Source: Phoronis australis (taxonomy: Eukaryota > Phoronida > Phoronidae). From it: a stretch of 64,000 bases of DNA. The position numbers and the translations under genes were made by a program. A model generated the notes under the pieces. It did not search any database and was not told where the DNA came from. It was given only the letters and a program-made list of their open reading frames with translations. This document shows positions 1-11,531 of this stretch, piece after piece. Each line of letters starts with the position of its first letter. Position 1 is the stretch's first letter. Location of the stretch: contig NMRA01000071.1 of assembly GCA_002633005.1 (NCBI GenBank), positions 1,073,730 to 1,137,729 on the forward strand, in the 5' to 3' direction.

Positions 1-601
1 ATCAAAGTTTGGCTCACCGATCTGTTCACTGGACGACGAACTGTCCTCTTCAATGGGTGTCGAACTGAGCCTGTAATCACTCCCACTACTCAATATCGCT
101 GCAGGGCTGCTAAGAGGCTCTGGGCTGGAGAAAACAGCACAGGCCGAATCACTACTGGTTCCAGGAATTGCACGCTCTGGGGGTACGTTCGGAGGCACGG
201 GTGACAGTAGATGAAGTGCCTCCACTGGCTCCAGTCACTGTACTGGCCACAGCTCGCGAGGCTTCTCGCTTCAAAAACGCACTTCTCGGGGGTGGCGACG
301 GGGCACTGCCGGGAATCAACACAGACGGAATGGCATCCATCGTCAGACGTTGTTTCGCAGGGACCTTCATCAGTTCAGCGTACATATCCCTTTCGTAATC
401 GGACGGCAGAAAGTGCTTGCCACACACACGGTAATTCTCCACTGCTTTGTACGTTGCGTGGACGGGTAACGCTGCTTTCTTCACACGAACGAGCCAAGTA
501 CGGCCAAGTGTGTCATCCATGGGAAAGCGATGCAAAGGTACTCCCAAAGCGCGCGTGAGCCGATAATTAGTACATCCTGGTACGCAGCAACAGTGTGGCA
601 T
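1..601 (-). pseudogene. THAP-domain protein gene, copy 1, frameshifted and cut by window edge
   Basis: The start at 601 gives MPHCCCVPGC, then a zinc-ligand pattern C-x4-C ... C-x2-H (VCGKHF, about residue 60) and a PSVLIPG segment near residue 95. This matches the C2CH THAP DNA-binding domain, whose end carries an AVPTIF-like box. A Ser/Thr/Pro-rich tail follows. The first frame stops at 152, after a run of five G at 179-183; the copy at 30.7 kb has four. Past this 1-nt insertion another frame stays open to position 1, ending in an acidic serine-rich stretch (EEDSSSS). THAP domains occur in host regulators and in P and Kolobok transposases. Here the gene sits inside a transposon next to its right TIR, so a transposon-encoded DNA-binding protein is likely. 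No DDE domain is present. Confidence 0.8.
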
Positions 602-871
602 GTTGACTGACTAGTAAATGAAAGCAAACGACGACGAAACTTAACACAACCGAGGTAGAACAATGACTGACTCGGCAGCTCTCAGAGTCAGACTATATGA
701 AAAGAAATTGGCGCGAAATGCCTCCGTCCTAAAACGTCACTTCCGGAGTAGCTGACGAGTAATTAATAGAATTACGAAAAGCTGCAATTAAGTGGAAAAT
801 ATGTCTAGGATAACCAACCAACCTTATTTGAGGTCAAAGTGACATGGGAAAAGGTTGCCTTCGCCTTTAAA
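1..871 (-). mobile_element. Right part of THAP/P2X7-like TIR transposon (copy 1)
   Basis: Positions 1-760 match 30545-31282 closely in the same orientation, so this is a second copy of the element at 29714. It keeps what that copy lost: the right terminus. Bases about 726-871 read as the inverted complement of 29714-29856, including the terminal motif AGGCGAAGGCAAC, and end at a TTAA followed by unrelated AT-rich DNA. The left half, expected to carry the P2X7-like gene, lies outside the window. TIR length is about 145 bp. The TTAA flank with a purine-starting terminus fits Kolobok or another TTAA-targeting superfamily; this is inference, since no transposase is seen. Confidence 0.85.
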
Positions 872-3800
872 ACCATTTTTTATAATTTTATTAAAAAAAA
901 AATTGTTCTACTGCTGTACCAACATATTAAGAAATTATACAAAAATAAACAATAATTATCTGTGGTAAAGCGCAATATACAGCGTGATGAAATGATAATC
1001 AAGAGCAATAACAGATGAGCGTGAATGCGTGTTGCTTATTGAGAATTCCGCGGCTTGAAAACATTTGACATCGCAAAACAGCCAGCGTTGAATTCTAATT
1101 TTTGTGCAGTTTTAAGAGTAAAATTTCAAATTTCTTACTTGTTTTTATGCATAATGTACTGTATAAAAAGTCTCATAATGATGCTTCCGCGATATCACCT
1201 AACGTTTGATTTTACTACGCGATCAGTAATTCAAAATAAAGTTTACGTTGGTGTAATTTCACGCAGTTCGTATTTGTAGGTTGATTCAATTTTACCATCT
1301 TTTAATAGCTGAACAACAGTTGATCAATCGATATCAAGACCGGAATTGCCGCTGGTGAACGAACAACGGACAATTTTAATGTTTGTTTGGCCAAAGTTAA
1401 CCCACTAAGTCATAAAATGGTAATTGCCGACCAAGGACACGTCTACGCTAGGCGACCACTTAGCCGACCCAAGTGCCAACCACAGAGGCGACTCAGCAGA
1501 CGGCTCCTAGTCGACCGTTGTTGGTCGACTGCTGGTCTTCTAGACCAATTTCCGACAGGTCGGACAAAAATTCGTGATGTATGTTGTATATCCAGGAGAC
1601 GTGCCGCTCTCTGGAGTGGAACTTACACTACTGTGTGGCGTCCCAATCAGCCTTTTCAGTATTGAAAAATGACCACGGGTAACTTTGTGATATTGTAATA
1701 TGACTCGGATAGTTTTTAATGGGGTCTAAACTTAATGTGAACTAAATTTTACTGCGAACAATGACAACATTGGGTTCAGTGACTACCGGACATAGAACAA
1801 TTGTTAGCGTGTGATAACGTACATGTATTTAGCTCCCTTGTTAACTGCCGAGCACAGTTTTTTGCTGCATGGCAACAGGCAGGCCTAATATCTACCAGGC
1901 TCATTACCAACCAAATGTGAACACAGTCAAACCAATTGCTACATGTTCGTTCGGACATGATAGGTTGACTTAACTTCGGTTGCAGTCGAGTGATTTTGGT
2001 GATTCAAAAACTATAAGCATGATTACTATTCGATGGGGAATTCAGAAATGTTATTGGTTGATGTTCAAACATTTTAAAAGTTAACTTATTTTTAACAGCA
2101 CAGCTAGATACGATTTTATCGTAGATTACAACAATTGTGGAACAAATAAGATGAACCTCCAAACCTGAATAACAGAATTTACTATTTTATAGTCTAAGAT
2201 AATGGCTACAGCGGTCATCCGCCAAACTTCTTGTTGTGCTATACAACCGAGCAAGTTGGACTCAACGAGGGAACGTCGAAATATAATATGCAAAGAACAC
2301 TGACTCAGTTCCTATCGTGTGCATTGCCAACGTAAAAGTATTCTTCTCTCACGCACTGCATTTCTTTCTCACGCCGGATATGAAGTCCCCCCGCCCAAGC
2401 AACAGGCATCTGTTGGCGTTTTATAGTATCCTCACTAAGTGTAATTATTTGCTCACAAAGAGATCAAGGCCGCGCCCACACATTATTTTTAACCATTCCT
2501 TTCAATGCCCGGCCTTAATCTGATTTGTGTATTGCGCCTCCCGTCAGCTGAGAAATTTAAAATAAGATCTCCTCCCAAGCAAGCTTGGCCTTACCCGTGG
2601 GTCATTGCTCAACACTCAGTGAAATTCCTTATTGGGGCACCAAGAAAGTACGTCCCGATTGAGAGGCATGTCTCCTGGATATAATTTATTTCCGTCAAGC
2701 GACACGATTTAAATAATGAATTTGCGCAATCGTAGTGGTTTCTCTTGAAAAAATCGAAAAAATGAAACGCTCGCGGTGAATTAACGAGCGTGCAGCCGCT
2801 CAGGCCACTCGAGCATCTGCCACTGATTGCAATTTTCTAATAGTGAGATATCTTCCCTATCCATGGACGGTACAGCGCTGAAAAATGTGAGGGCTATAGC
2901 AACAAGCCATGTTGCGCCACTCCGCTATCGACTGATTAACTCTGAAAAAACGCAAGTAAATGATAAATCACATGTTTTTATATGTTTCTGGAAAAAAGCA
3001 CATTGTTATGGCTCTTTATTTGTTAGATATTGCGCTTTGAAAAGGACAATTTACTCCGTTTGTTTACAGGGCAATTAACCGTGTCACGTGACTAGACGCA
3101 CTGTCCAGTATGGCGTCAACCTGTCACCTGTAGTAGCGCAGGCGACCGGTCTATAGTATTAAATTGTCTATGGTCTAAACCATTCGACCAGTTGCACCCT
3201 GGCAAGTGACTTGGAGAGGCCTTATCAGACTCTACAATGTACGTGTACGTCGTCACAACCGGAAGTCACGCTTTCACAACACTTATTTTTCGCGTTGATG
3301 AGTCGTCTTGAGAGAGTGGTTGTAAGCAGCTACAATTGGATACGACTTTGCAGCGACTACCTCCGAACAAGTGCATGCATTCATGAGGTGTGAAGCCGGA
3401 ATTTGTTGATTAAGAATTAAGACTCTAATTACGTGGCATCGTAGATTTTGATAGCCAAGACATAAATTTCGATCCTACTTTTACGCCTTATGACGTAATT
3501 TATGTAGTGATGAAGAGTTTACACTCTCACTTTTGAACGTGCTTTCGGATGTCGCCTATGTCATGCATAGTTTAGTGAAGATTTTGCCTCAAACATTTAT
3601 TGCAATTACTTTAAAACTAACCATTTCGTTCAGGAACACGCTTCTCGTGTAAACCACCAGCTTGCAGGGCCGTACGAAGAGGGATGACGGCGCATGGGAC
3701 CCCAAAAAATTTCAGGCGTCAGGGTTAAGCCGTGGCAACTGACATAGGCGTGGGGTCCGGGACAGTCGAGAAAAGAAAGACTGCGAAATGCGGATAAATG

Positions 3801-4127
3801 AGAACATTCAAGAGAACATTTACATGTAACAACTCTGCATCACTGCATGGTTCACTTTTTGAGGACCCTGGGCAGGACATTGCCGTATGGGTATCCGCTT
3901 TTGTAGCACAGATTGTCTAAACGCACTTGAAAGCGTGCACGAAAAAAATCATACATATATTTCGAAAAATCGAGAAAATTTGTAAAGCTAAGCTTTTGCA
4001 AAGCGCACTAATTTACTGAATTTTTAAATTCAAAAGGTCAAATTTGCGAATTTCCCCAGATGACTCTCTCTGCCAAGGCATAACAGAGACAACTTTTGCT
4101 TTATTTTTTTCTCGAAACTGTATATTA
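872..4127. other. AT-rich non-coding stretch
   Basis: No recognisable gene was found on either strand; open frames are under 95 codons and match nothing I know. A GC-richer patch at about 1430-1560 has several GTCGAC-like segments. Around 3664 the motif GGGCCGTACGAAG resembles a hAT-type terminus, but I could not find a partner end. Confidence 0.6.
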
Positions 4128-4262
4128 GATGGATCCAGGATTTCGAGATTGGGTCAAACAAGAGTATTAGCCAGGATTTTGCTCGTCAGACATTCGCAAA
4201 CTCGAACTGCCAAATGAAATTTAGGAAAATTTTATAGAGGCATGCCCCTTTAAATCAGCCAC
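4128..4262 (+). repeat. hAT-like short element, degenerate copy
   Basis: It contains GGATCCAGGATTTCGAGA, TTAGCCAGGATTTTGC and GGCATGCCCCTTTAAATC in the same order as the better copies at 5382, 33615 and 34546. It is diverged and lacks a clean CAGGGG start, and it carries no coding capacity. It belongs to a dispersed family with CAGGGGCGGATC...CCRCCACTG ends, which fits non-autonomous hAT elements. Confidence 0.55.
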
Positions 4263-5333
4263 TGATTACTTGACAAAAATTGAGGACCTGACAGTTAACA
4301 CCAATTGCTGCGCATTTTCTGATAATTGAAAATGTAGATATTTTCGTATTAAGGTGCCCCGTCCTTGAAGGAGGCCATTGATGACATTCAAGTGGCCACC
4401 CTTTTGTGCTTTATTGACAAATTCGTTAGGTGACGCTTACGGAAAGGGACCCAGTGTTGGAATCGATCTTTTTATTTTAATGTTTTCACGAAATCGTGCA
4501 AGCGGCTTTCATGTAGAAGGAGGTCAATAACTACCTCGTTTTGGGACCATACGACATTGGAATGCACTGTCACACTTTTTCCAAGCTTAATGATGTTTAG
4601 CGTTTCATCTTAAGGTGTCCCATTTCAGACGGTATCCTCTCTCCGTGGAGCAGTTCGGGGGGATATGTCCCTTTGTCCCACTATACATGTAAATCCGACA
4701 CTGCCACGATAGAGGTTGAGATTCCAAATTCACCAAAAAACAAAAAGCATTCTTGCACACCACAGCCATTTGACCCAAACAACCAAAAATGTGGTAAAAA
4801 TACGGTAGGATTGCCACCATCTAAGTTTGGAATTTTGAAGAATGTGAAAAACACTATCTGTGATAGTTTGTTAAAAATAATGTCACTGTTTCCCGTATTA
4901 TCACAAGAATAGTATCTTTTTTGAAGGTGATGACTATGCGTTGTTTGTAAGGAATTACCACGAGTGCAAAACACGTCTGCCTAGGCTACTATTTGTGATA
5001 ACCATTATGAAATGAAGTTTCCCGACACTGGATCACATTAAAACGAATCTTGACCTTAAAGCGAACGTACACTGTAGACGGCCGGTACGAATTTCCTGTC
5101 TCAAGTGAATTGCAGCTGAGCCGACAAACAACTAGCTCTAGTTAATCAGGAATTTCGTATTTTCACTGTAAGATCTCATCTGTAGCTACTTAAGCCATCT
5201 CCTCGCTACCGGCCAGTGTACTGTTCCTCTTTCCCATTCCTACTCTCTCTTGTTTTACGGTTAATCAACCCAAATCTAATGCCTCTTGGCGCTTTCTGTG
5301 TTATGTATATTCATTGTATTCTGAAGATTTCGT

Positions 5334-5350
5334 AATAAACTTAAAAAAAA
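5334..5350 (+). terminator. Candidate poly(A) signal followed by A-run
   Basis: AATAAA at 5334-5339 is followed within a few bases by an A8 run. This may be the poly(A) tail of a retroposed transcript or a genomic polyadenylation site. The 300 bases upstream show no recognisable coding sequence. Confidence 0.35.
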
Positions 5351-5381
5351 ACTCTTGGTGGCTTCATCCCCAGGATTGTGC

Positions 5382-5536
5382 CAGGGGCGGATTCAGGATC
5401 TCGAGTTGCGGGGTGGGCAGGACAGAGTGTTAGCCAGGGCTGGACCCGTCAGAAATAGGCACCCCAGAACTGTCAAATGGAATATGGGAGAATTTTAAGC
5501 GAGCAATGGCCCCTTTGCCACCCGTAAGTCCGGCAC
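5382..5536 (+). repeat. hAT-like short non-autonomous element
   Basis: It starts CAGGGGCGGATTCAGGATC, then has GTTAGCCAGGGCTGG, CCCCTTTGCCACCC and a degenerate TCCGGCACTAC right end. It aligns over its whole length with the copies at 33615 and 34546. It is about 155 bp and non-coding. An N at 5606, just beyond the right end, marks a low-quality base or join. Confidence 0.6.
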
Positions 5537-5784
5537 TACACTCCCACCTAGGGAATATGTGGGACGAGATTCGGTACACTTAAATATGGTGGCATCGGAA
5601 GCACGNAGGGGGTTGTTTGGCTAAGTCGAAATGGTTTGTGCCCACCCAATAGTTTTTGCCTTCCTACGGGCCTGGCTTGACGTCAACATAATCAATATTT
5701 ACGCCATCACGGATAAATTTACATCAATATTTTAGATGCAGTCAGATTTATTTGATTACTCCGTCTCTAGAAAAAGTCATGGAT

Positions 5785-5845
5785 TTTTCTTAAAACCCTC
5801 GACCCACAGCCACCACAACCCACAATCCATTGCCCCCTCGACTTT
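5785..5845 (-). repeat. CCCTCGACCCAC-type minisatellite patch
   Basis: CCCTCGACCCACAGCCACC and CCCCCTCGACTTTGCG are complementary to the GTCGTGGGTCGAGG units at 21.8 kb and 41.6 kb. It is a short decayed array, probably part of a dispersed repeat. Confidence 0.4.
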
Positions 5846-5939
5846 GCGTTTTTTACACACTTTATACTCGATTCTGTCGCTAACTGATTTACCTGCACGC
5901 ACATCTGCTCTGGTTCAAGTAGCCGAGTTCACGGCCGAG

Positions 5940-6040
5940 ACTCGAGCTTATTCCGTGTTCAGGTTAAGACGTGCCAAACTCGTGCTTAATCCATGTTCAG
6001 GTTAAGACGTGCCGACTCGTGCTTATTCTATGATTAGGCT
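5940..6040 (+). repeat. 37-38-bp tandem repeat, about 2.7 units
   Basis: Units start at 5940, 5978 and 6015, each reading ACTCGNGCTTAWTCYRTGTTC and then AGGTTAAGACGTGCC. The third unit decays after about 25 bases. No function is apparent. Confidence 0.8.
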
Positions 6041-6316
6041 GACACTAGCTTATTGCTTCGCTAATTGTCTTTCCCATCAGGCTAACCTACATGCAAGTTT
6101 ACTCTCACTGGCTCAAGTTTCAGTTAACATTTACATGTACGTTTACCAGTATTACTCTTTTATTACCAAAACATGGCACAAAACACAACTAATAAAACTA
6201 GGCTGCGCTTGCCCACTGCAAAGAGCGTGATGAAGAAACATTAAAACCGCCTCGTCTATATATCAAAACACCAGAGTGTCTAGCATGTACAGTGAAGCAC
6301 ATGTTTTGCTACAACA

Positions 6317-6630
6317 CTATTCTTCCATTAAATATTGCGGAACAAATGAAGTCTCATTACCTGGGGCCGAGACCGAAACCCAGTTTCGCCAAACACCGCC
6401 GCAGAATTCTTTTGGGTTCCCGGGGCACGGGACATCGCACTCTTCATCTGGTTTCCTTGAATGTGACCCATACCGATTACCACACCAACACTCATCACCA
6501 TTTTGTGTCCCGGCAAAGGCGTAGCTGTAACTTCCACAAAGCTTTCGGCACATGTCGTTCGTGTTGACGGTCGAATCGATAAGTTTAACCATATCTCGAC
6601 TCCTGTCGTCACCAAAGCAACCAGGCAAAG
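6317..6630 (-). CDS. WSC-domain protein, terminal coding exon
   Basis: The - strand exon opens after a pyrimidine-rich acceptor (TTTTCACACTCCAG) at 6631 and reads LPGCFGDD..., followed by a full WSC domain. Cysteines are spaced G-C-F, M-C-R-K-L-C, E-C-W-C-G, E-C-D-V-P-C-P-G, F-C-G-G, giving the eight family cysteines, with YAFAG and NPKEFCGG hallmark segments. WSC domains bind carbohydrate and occur in extracellular or membrane proteins such as kremens and polycystin-like proteins. About 15 residues after the domain the frame stops at 6317-6319, so this looks like the last exon. An AATAAA on the - strand near 6153-6158 is a candidate poly(A) signal. Upstream exons are not identified; the transposon nest beginning at 7106 may lie in the preceding intron. 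Confidence 0.8.
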
Positions 6631-7105
6631 CTGGAGTGTGAAAATGCTAACTATTCAAATTCAGCTTTAAAAGAATAGAGTTTTTCCATCTCTGAGTTTT
6701 TAAGTCAAGTCTGTTGTGCAATTTTTGTATCCGCTTACTTTTCGAAAAAAATAATCAACATGCGACTAATAAAACTCGCGGGATACGTTTTTTATCATCA
6801 GTACGCAAATCATAACGTTTCACACCATTTCTGCTTCTGTATGCGTTTCTTTGGGCAGTTTTACAGAAAAAAAAAAGAATACATGAAAAATATTCTAGAA
6901 CTCTATGGGAAATGTCATGCGCATGGATGCTTTGCCAACATCGCAGAGCAATACAAGCAAACGTTCCCAGGGTTTGTACTGACTTCGTCCCACGTCCAAC
7001 ATACTAAAAACATCATGAGTTGAACAAAGCTGTAGAATCAAAGGTATAAAATCGAAGTCATGTGTGTGCGTCTATGGCAGAATCCACATTAGAAAAAGTT
7101 TAACT

Positions 7106-7222
7106 GGGTCAGGTTGCATACAAGTCTGTATAATTCTCCAGCGGATAACAGCTTATTCGCCGGATAAGATTTGTTCGCCGGATAGTTATCAGGCTTAAAA
7201 AATAAGGTTGCACAAAATTTGA
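7106..7222 (+). repeat. Harbinger left terminal inverted repeat
   Basis: It pairs with 18690-18869 on the opposite strand. Repeated CGCCGGATA/CAGCGGATAA motifs inside the TIR probably served as transposase or Myb binding sites (inference from other Harbinger elements). Confidence 0.75.
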
Positions 7223-7331
7223 ATGAGATTCCGATAACTCACCGCCAGATGTCCCTGTTATACAGCGGAAAACCAAATGGGATATCATATAAAGCATTAC
7301 ACATAGTTCTTGTTACCATGGCAAAGACAAA

Positions 7332-7697
7332 ATGGATGAAGCAAAGAAAAGGTCATGCAGTTGGACAAAGGATTAAATCAACATTCTGACTGAACTTTCC
7401 GAATCAAACTTACAAGTTATTAACAGCAAGTTTATTCAGAAGGTGACGACGGTGGAAAGTAACTTCGTTTGGGAGCGTATAGCTGAACAGATTACAAGTC
7501 TAGGAATCGCAACAAGAACTTTATGGGATTCAAAAGAAAAGTGGAGGCACATGGTGTATTGGGCGAGAGCCTCGCAGAACCACCTGCAGACGGCATTTTT
7601 TCGCTCAGGGTGCAAATTTAGATTTTTCATGTTACGCAATCATATTGACAGAATTCCTTCACGTTTGGCAGATATTTGTAAGATGATCTTGTTTTAG
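7332..7697 (+). pseudogene. Harbinger Myb/SANT-like DNA-binding protein, decayed
   Basis: The ATG at 7332 begins MDEAKKRSCSWTKD, with a stop (TAA) at 7374. The same frame continues with ILTELSESNLQVINSKF, VTTVESNFVWERIAEQI, LGIATRTLWDSKEKWRHM. This matches the Myb/SANT-like domain of Harbinger accessory proteins in spacing: W, a helix rich in L/E, I-x-S/G-K-F, W-x-x-I, then RT-x-x-x-x-K-x-K-W. The frame after KEKWRHM loses family features and ends at 7695. In active elements this protein brings the transposase to the TIRs. It lies about 110 bp from the left TIR and converges with the transposase gene at 18.1-18.5 kb. Confidence 0.7.
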
Positions 7698-8338
7698 CAC
7701 CGGTACTGGTGACATTTATGCATTTTAACGTATGAAAAAAAGTTAATTTTGGCCAGAGTTATCCTTGATATAGCTGAAAATAGCCAGAAATCCATCGTTA
7801 TTATGTTTCACTGAAATATTGCATGTGCTTAATACACATAGCATTTAATTAAATCACCTATTTAATTGAAAATTAATGTTTTTTCATGATCCTAACATGT
7901 ATTTCTTGGTTTTCTTCAGGAAATTGCGAGGATATTAAAAGTAAAACACAGTTTTCAGGCACAGTTGCAAAATGATATCAATGTTGTGCAAAACAAGTAA
8001 ATTTGCATATGCTCTTTCTCTTACAGCCATGTCTGAAAAAGAAAAGCATTGTTAGTGTTTTGAACTGTTTTTTTAATGGTTGATGGGATATAGAATTTGA
8101 TTTAGAAACCACATATTTGTATCAGATGTCCTAATCATTGGATTCCTCGACCAAATAATATCTCAGTCACCTAAGAAAATCTGTTTAATCTCCATAGCCC
8201 TGTCTGAATTCCATTAATTTTTTTCAAAAATAAAATATATTTGATAATGCACATTGGGAATCTTGAAGCTTATTTTGCTCACAAAAAATATTAGACCAAG
8301 ACCTGGATTTGAATTGGTCATTAACAAAAGTGTCGTTC
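7698..8338. other. AT-rich non-coding interior of Harbinger element
   Basis: No gene is recognised here. The junction between Harbinger and BEL/Pao sequence must lie between about 7.7 and 9.46 kb, but I could not place it. Confidence 0.5.
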
Positions 8339-9410
8339 GTATTCTCCGTAGCCCCTGGTGTATTCTCGGTAGGTCCCAACTTTGAATTGTTCGTACATGG
8401 TTTGAAAAAATTTGTATCTAGTTGCATGGACTGAGGAAATAGAAACAAATAAACTCTCCAAGATAAGAAAAAAAAAGAAATATTTATGAGTGGGATTTGA
8501 GGCAAGTTTAGCTATTGAAGTCGTTATTTTTAAAACATGAATGTTCTTTGGTTATTCAGAAGTGTTGGTATTAACAAGTAAATGAATTATATTGCATTGT
8601 TCAAGTATTCATCAACTTATAACCAGGTATCGGCATATTTCGTATTCTCCGTAGCCCCCCTCCATGACCTCTTTGTTATGTGAGATTTATGCATTCAATG
8701 TTTCCTGATGATGAAAAGTGCTTTCCTGTATTTCTTTGATGGTAGTTGATGGGAATAGGTACCCCATTGATGGTCACGTGACTCTGATGATAGTTAAGAG
8801 CTGAGTATGTCTTAGGATAAAATTTTTATTTCCATTATGTTATATTTTTGTATTTGCACGAGTGTGAAGAAAATTGAGACGGCACTATCTCCCTTTTTCT
8901 AAACACAACTTTTTTTCTAATTCAGAAGTAGTTGAATTGACAAGTAAATGGGGCATTTTTTTTGCATTTCTCCAGTATTTTTCTTCCCACCAATAGTTAC
9001 ATGTACCTTCGCATTTTGTATTCTACGTAGCCCCCAACTGGCCTCTGTGTTATGTGAGATTTATTTGTGCAAACAATGTTTTCTGATAATGAAAAGTGTT
9101 TTCTTGTACTTTTTGATGGTAGTTTATGGAATTAGGCATTCCTTTTGACAGTGACGTGACTCTGATGATAGTTAAGTGTTAAGTATGTCTAAGGATTAAG
9201 TACAATTGCTATGTTTTATTTTTTATTTGTATACTCACACCTTGTGAAGTATACATGTACACAGGTGGGAACCTAGTTTTTTATATTGATGTTCAGTGAT
9301 CAAGTACATGAGTTACCAGAGTAATAAACTTTCTTGTTCCTAAACCAGATTTAAGTCTTTTCCAACATGGATGTAACGATACCAATGATGTATTCTCCGT
9401 AGCCCACATT
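8339..9410 (+). repeat. Degenerate about 370-bp tandem repeat with TATTCTCCGTAGCCC core
   Basis: The core (TATTCTMCGTAGCCC) occurs at 8339, 8642, 9018 and 9390. The second and third units align over most of their length: TTATGTGAGATTTAT, GATGGTAGTT, GTGACTCTGATGATAGTTAAG follow in the same order. Upstream of each core is a related TTCAGAAGT...ACAAGTAAATG segment. Spacings are 303, 376 and 372 bases. It lies immediately 5' of the BEL/Pao gag remnant, so it may be the retrotransposon leader or LTR region. Confidence 0.75.
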
Positions 9411-9463
9411 TCATACTTTAAGAAAGTCTGTCATATGCTATAGAGACGTCGCAGAGCGTTGAT

Positions 9464-10965
9464 TTGATGAATTCAACTTCCGATTTCACCTGTTTCGGAG
9501 ACTGTGTTTCAACATCCACTCAGACTATGGGCGATCTTCAAACTAATATAGAACTGATCGACTCAAAACTGGATCTAATCAACGCCCTAGACAATCGGAT
9601 ATTAGATCTCATTCCAGAAAACGACATAGAAATCGCCATCACTGTGGCCGATTCTTTCAACACAGTCCTTTACCGCCAGCGAGCGGCACTTGTGCGTTTT
9701 CTCCAAAAACTTTGTATTTACCGCTGCACCCTCTGAATCTGGATCGCACGCGACCGCCTCGCCGACAGACTTATCATCACCTTCATCCTGAGTTTGCAAA
9801 CAACACACTCATCTGCCTAAACTCCAACTTCCGAAGTTCAACGGTGACATTCTTACGTGCATCACATTCAACGGCGCATTCCACACAGCCGTTCACCCCG
9901 ATGCCAGACTCACTGACATTCAAAAATTCTAATACCTACAAGCGCAACTCACGGGAGAAGCTGCCAAAACCATTCCCGCTTTTCGGCACCAAAATGTCTT
10001 GAAACGCGTGCGATGGTACGTCTTTACCACCCGCACATGTTAAGATATATCACGGCATAATTCACGACCAAATGGAACGGGGGTTTGTCGAAGAAGTTCC
10101 CGATGACGACACAACAAATGGGCATTACTTGCCACATCACGCGGTTACCAAAGATACATCCACTACGCCCCTTCTTATAGTATACTATCGTAGCGCGAAT
10201 ACTAGGGGCTCCTCGAGCCTTGACGATTGTTTGGACACTGGCGAGTGCCTACTTAATGACCTACGTTCCATACTCCTACGTTTCCGAGTACACGAGATCG
10301 GAACGTCTAGCGATATTGAGAAGGCTTTCCTCAACATATACAGTAGGATTGCACGAACACGACGGCACTTTTACCAAATTTCTGTGGTAGTGTGACCCAG
10401 AGAATTCCGAAAGTGATTTCAAGGCCTATCGGTTCGCTTCGATACTTTTTGGGTCAGCAAGTTGGTCGTTCATATTGAACACTGTACTTAAGCATCACTT
10501 CGAGAAAAATGATGTGACTGCGGACGAATATCTATGTTGACAACGTTTTACACAGCGTGCAACCTGCTGATGCTGTCAACTGTTAGCAAATAGTGAACAG
10601 TCTCCTCGAAAGAGGGGGTTTCCACCTGCGTTCGTGGGCAACCAATGATGCAGAACTCAGACAAAAAATGATTTCTGACAAACGACACGATTCTCACACC
10701 AATGTCAATGTTCTTCGTTTGAAATGGGATATACTCGCGGATAAACTGTTTTACACTGAGAAACCACCACCCAACTGTTTGAACTAAACGCGATGTCGTC
10801 AGCATTGCGGCATCGTTGTTCGACCCCATCGGATTTCTAGTCGCACCGGTTCATGTATGTGCAAACTCGTTTATACAAAAACTTTGGACAAAACAAGTGC
10901 CGTGTGATGGTGAACTACCAGTATGTTTGAAAGAAGAATGGGACAATATCAGTGGGGAACTCACT
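9464..10965 (+). pseudogene. BEL/Pao LTR-retrotransposon: gag N-terminus and reverse transcriptase remnant
   Basis: 9464-9736 encodes an N-terminal helical region typical of Pao-type Gag. From about 9810 another frame has the conserved gag segment (FNGDILT, then HTAVHPDARLTDIQKF). From 10072 the frame is clearly Pao-type reverse transcriptase: GFVEEVP, HYLPHHAV, an acidic S-x-LDDCLDTGECLLNDL stretch, ILLRFRVHEIGTSSDIEKAF. Later pieces carry FILNTVLKHH-like and LLERGGFHLRSWATND segments, then WDILADKLFY and a final EEWDN segment. Several frameshifts and stops separate these. Protease and most of Gag are missing between gag and RT, so an internal deletion preceded the decay. The reading resumes at 16667 after an insertion. 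Confidence 0.8.
10956..10965 (+). repeat. Target-site duplication, left copy (GGAACTCACT)
   Basis: Ten bases identical to 16667-16676. The BEL/Pao frame breaks exactly here and resumes in phase at the second copy. Confidence 0.8.
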
Positions 10966-11507
10966 TAGTCTCCTACACAGACCCTCGAGGTTGGTTGGGG
11001 TCTGCTACAGCGCACTTTTCCATGTGCATTCTTGGAATTTCATTGACTGTTCCGATTTCAAGAAACAAGGCATTCTATTGGTCAGTTGAATAATAGGTCA
11101 AACTAGTTCACCAACATGGCGACTTCCAGTAACGGAAGAATGTCGATGGATTTATAGCTGTTTAAATCTCTCTGTTCTCGTCAAACTCCCGCATTTCAAA
11201 GCTAACGAGTCAAGGAATACATCAGCAGTAACGTATACGAAACATTTAATGATAATTATTATCTTGTATACTATGCTGTATTCTGAATTGATGTGACATT
11301 TTACGAAATAATTTGTGGAAGAGATAGCCATTAGCTGATTAGGCCCTTCACAACAACAGTCATTTTAGGCACACTATAGCACCGAATAGCGGGAAAGGAG
11401 TAGCTAAGTGGCCACGGAAGATTGCCTCGATCTTTTCAGGGCACACCCTCTCGTATGTTAACATGTTCATGTGCGTTATGTAAGCTCCCGTGAATTATTG
11501 GGTCAGA

Positions 11508-11531
11508 CTAGGAACCAATATTGGTTCCTAG
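11508..11531. repeat. 24-bp perfect palindrome flanked by GGGTCAGA
   Basis: The half-site CTAGGAACCAAT is followed by its exact complement. The same octamer GGGTCAGA occurs directly before it (11500-11507) and at its end (11531-11538). Confidence 0.85.

Noticed and set aside
1387-1665. Arginine-rich 92-codon frame
   Set aside because: No ATG context or family; the composition reflects local GC-rich GTCGAC-like repeats.
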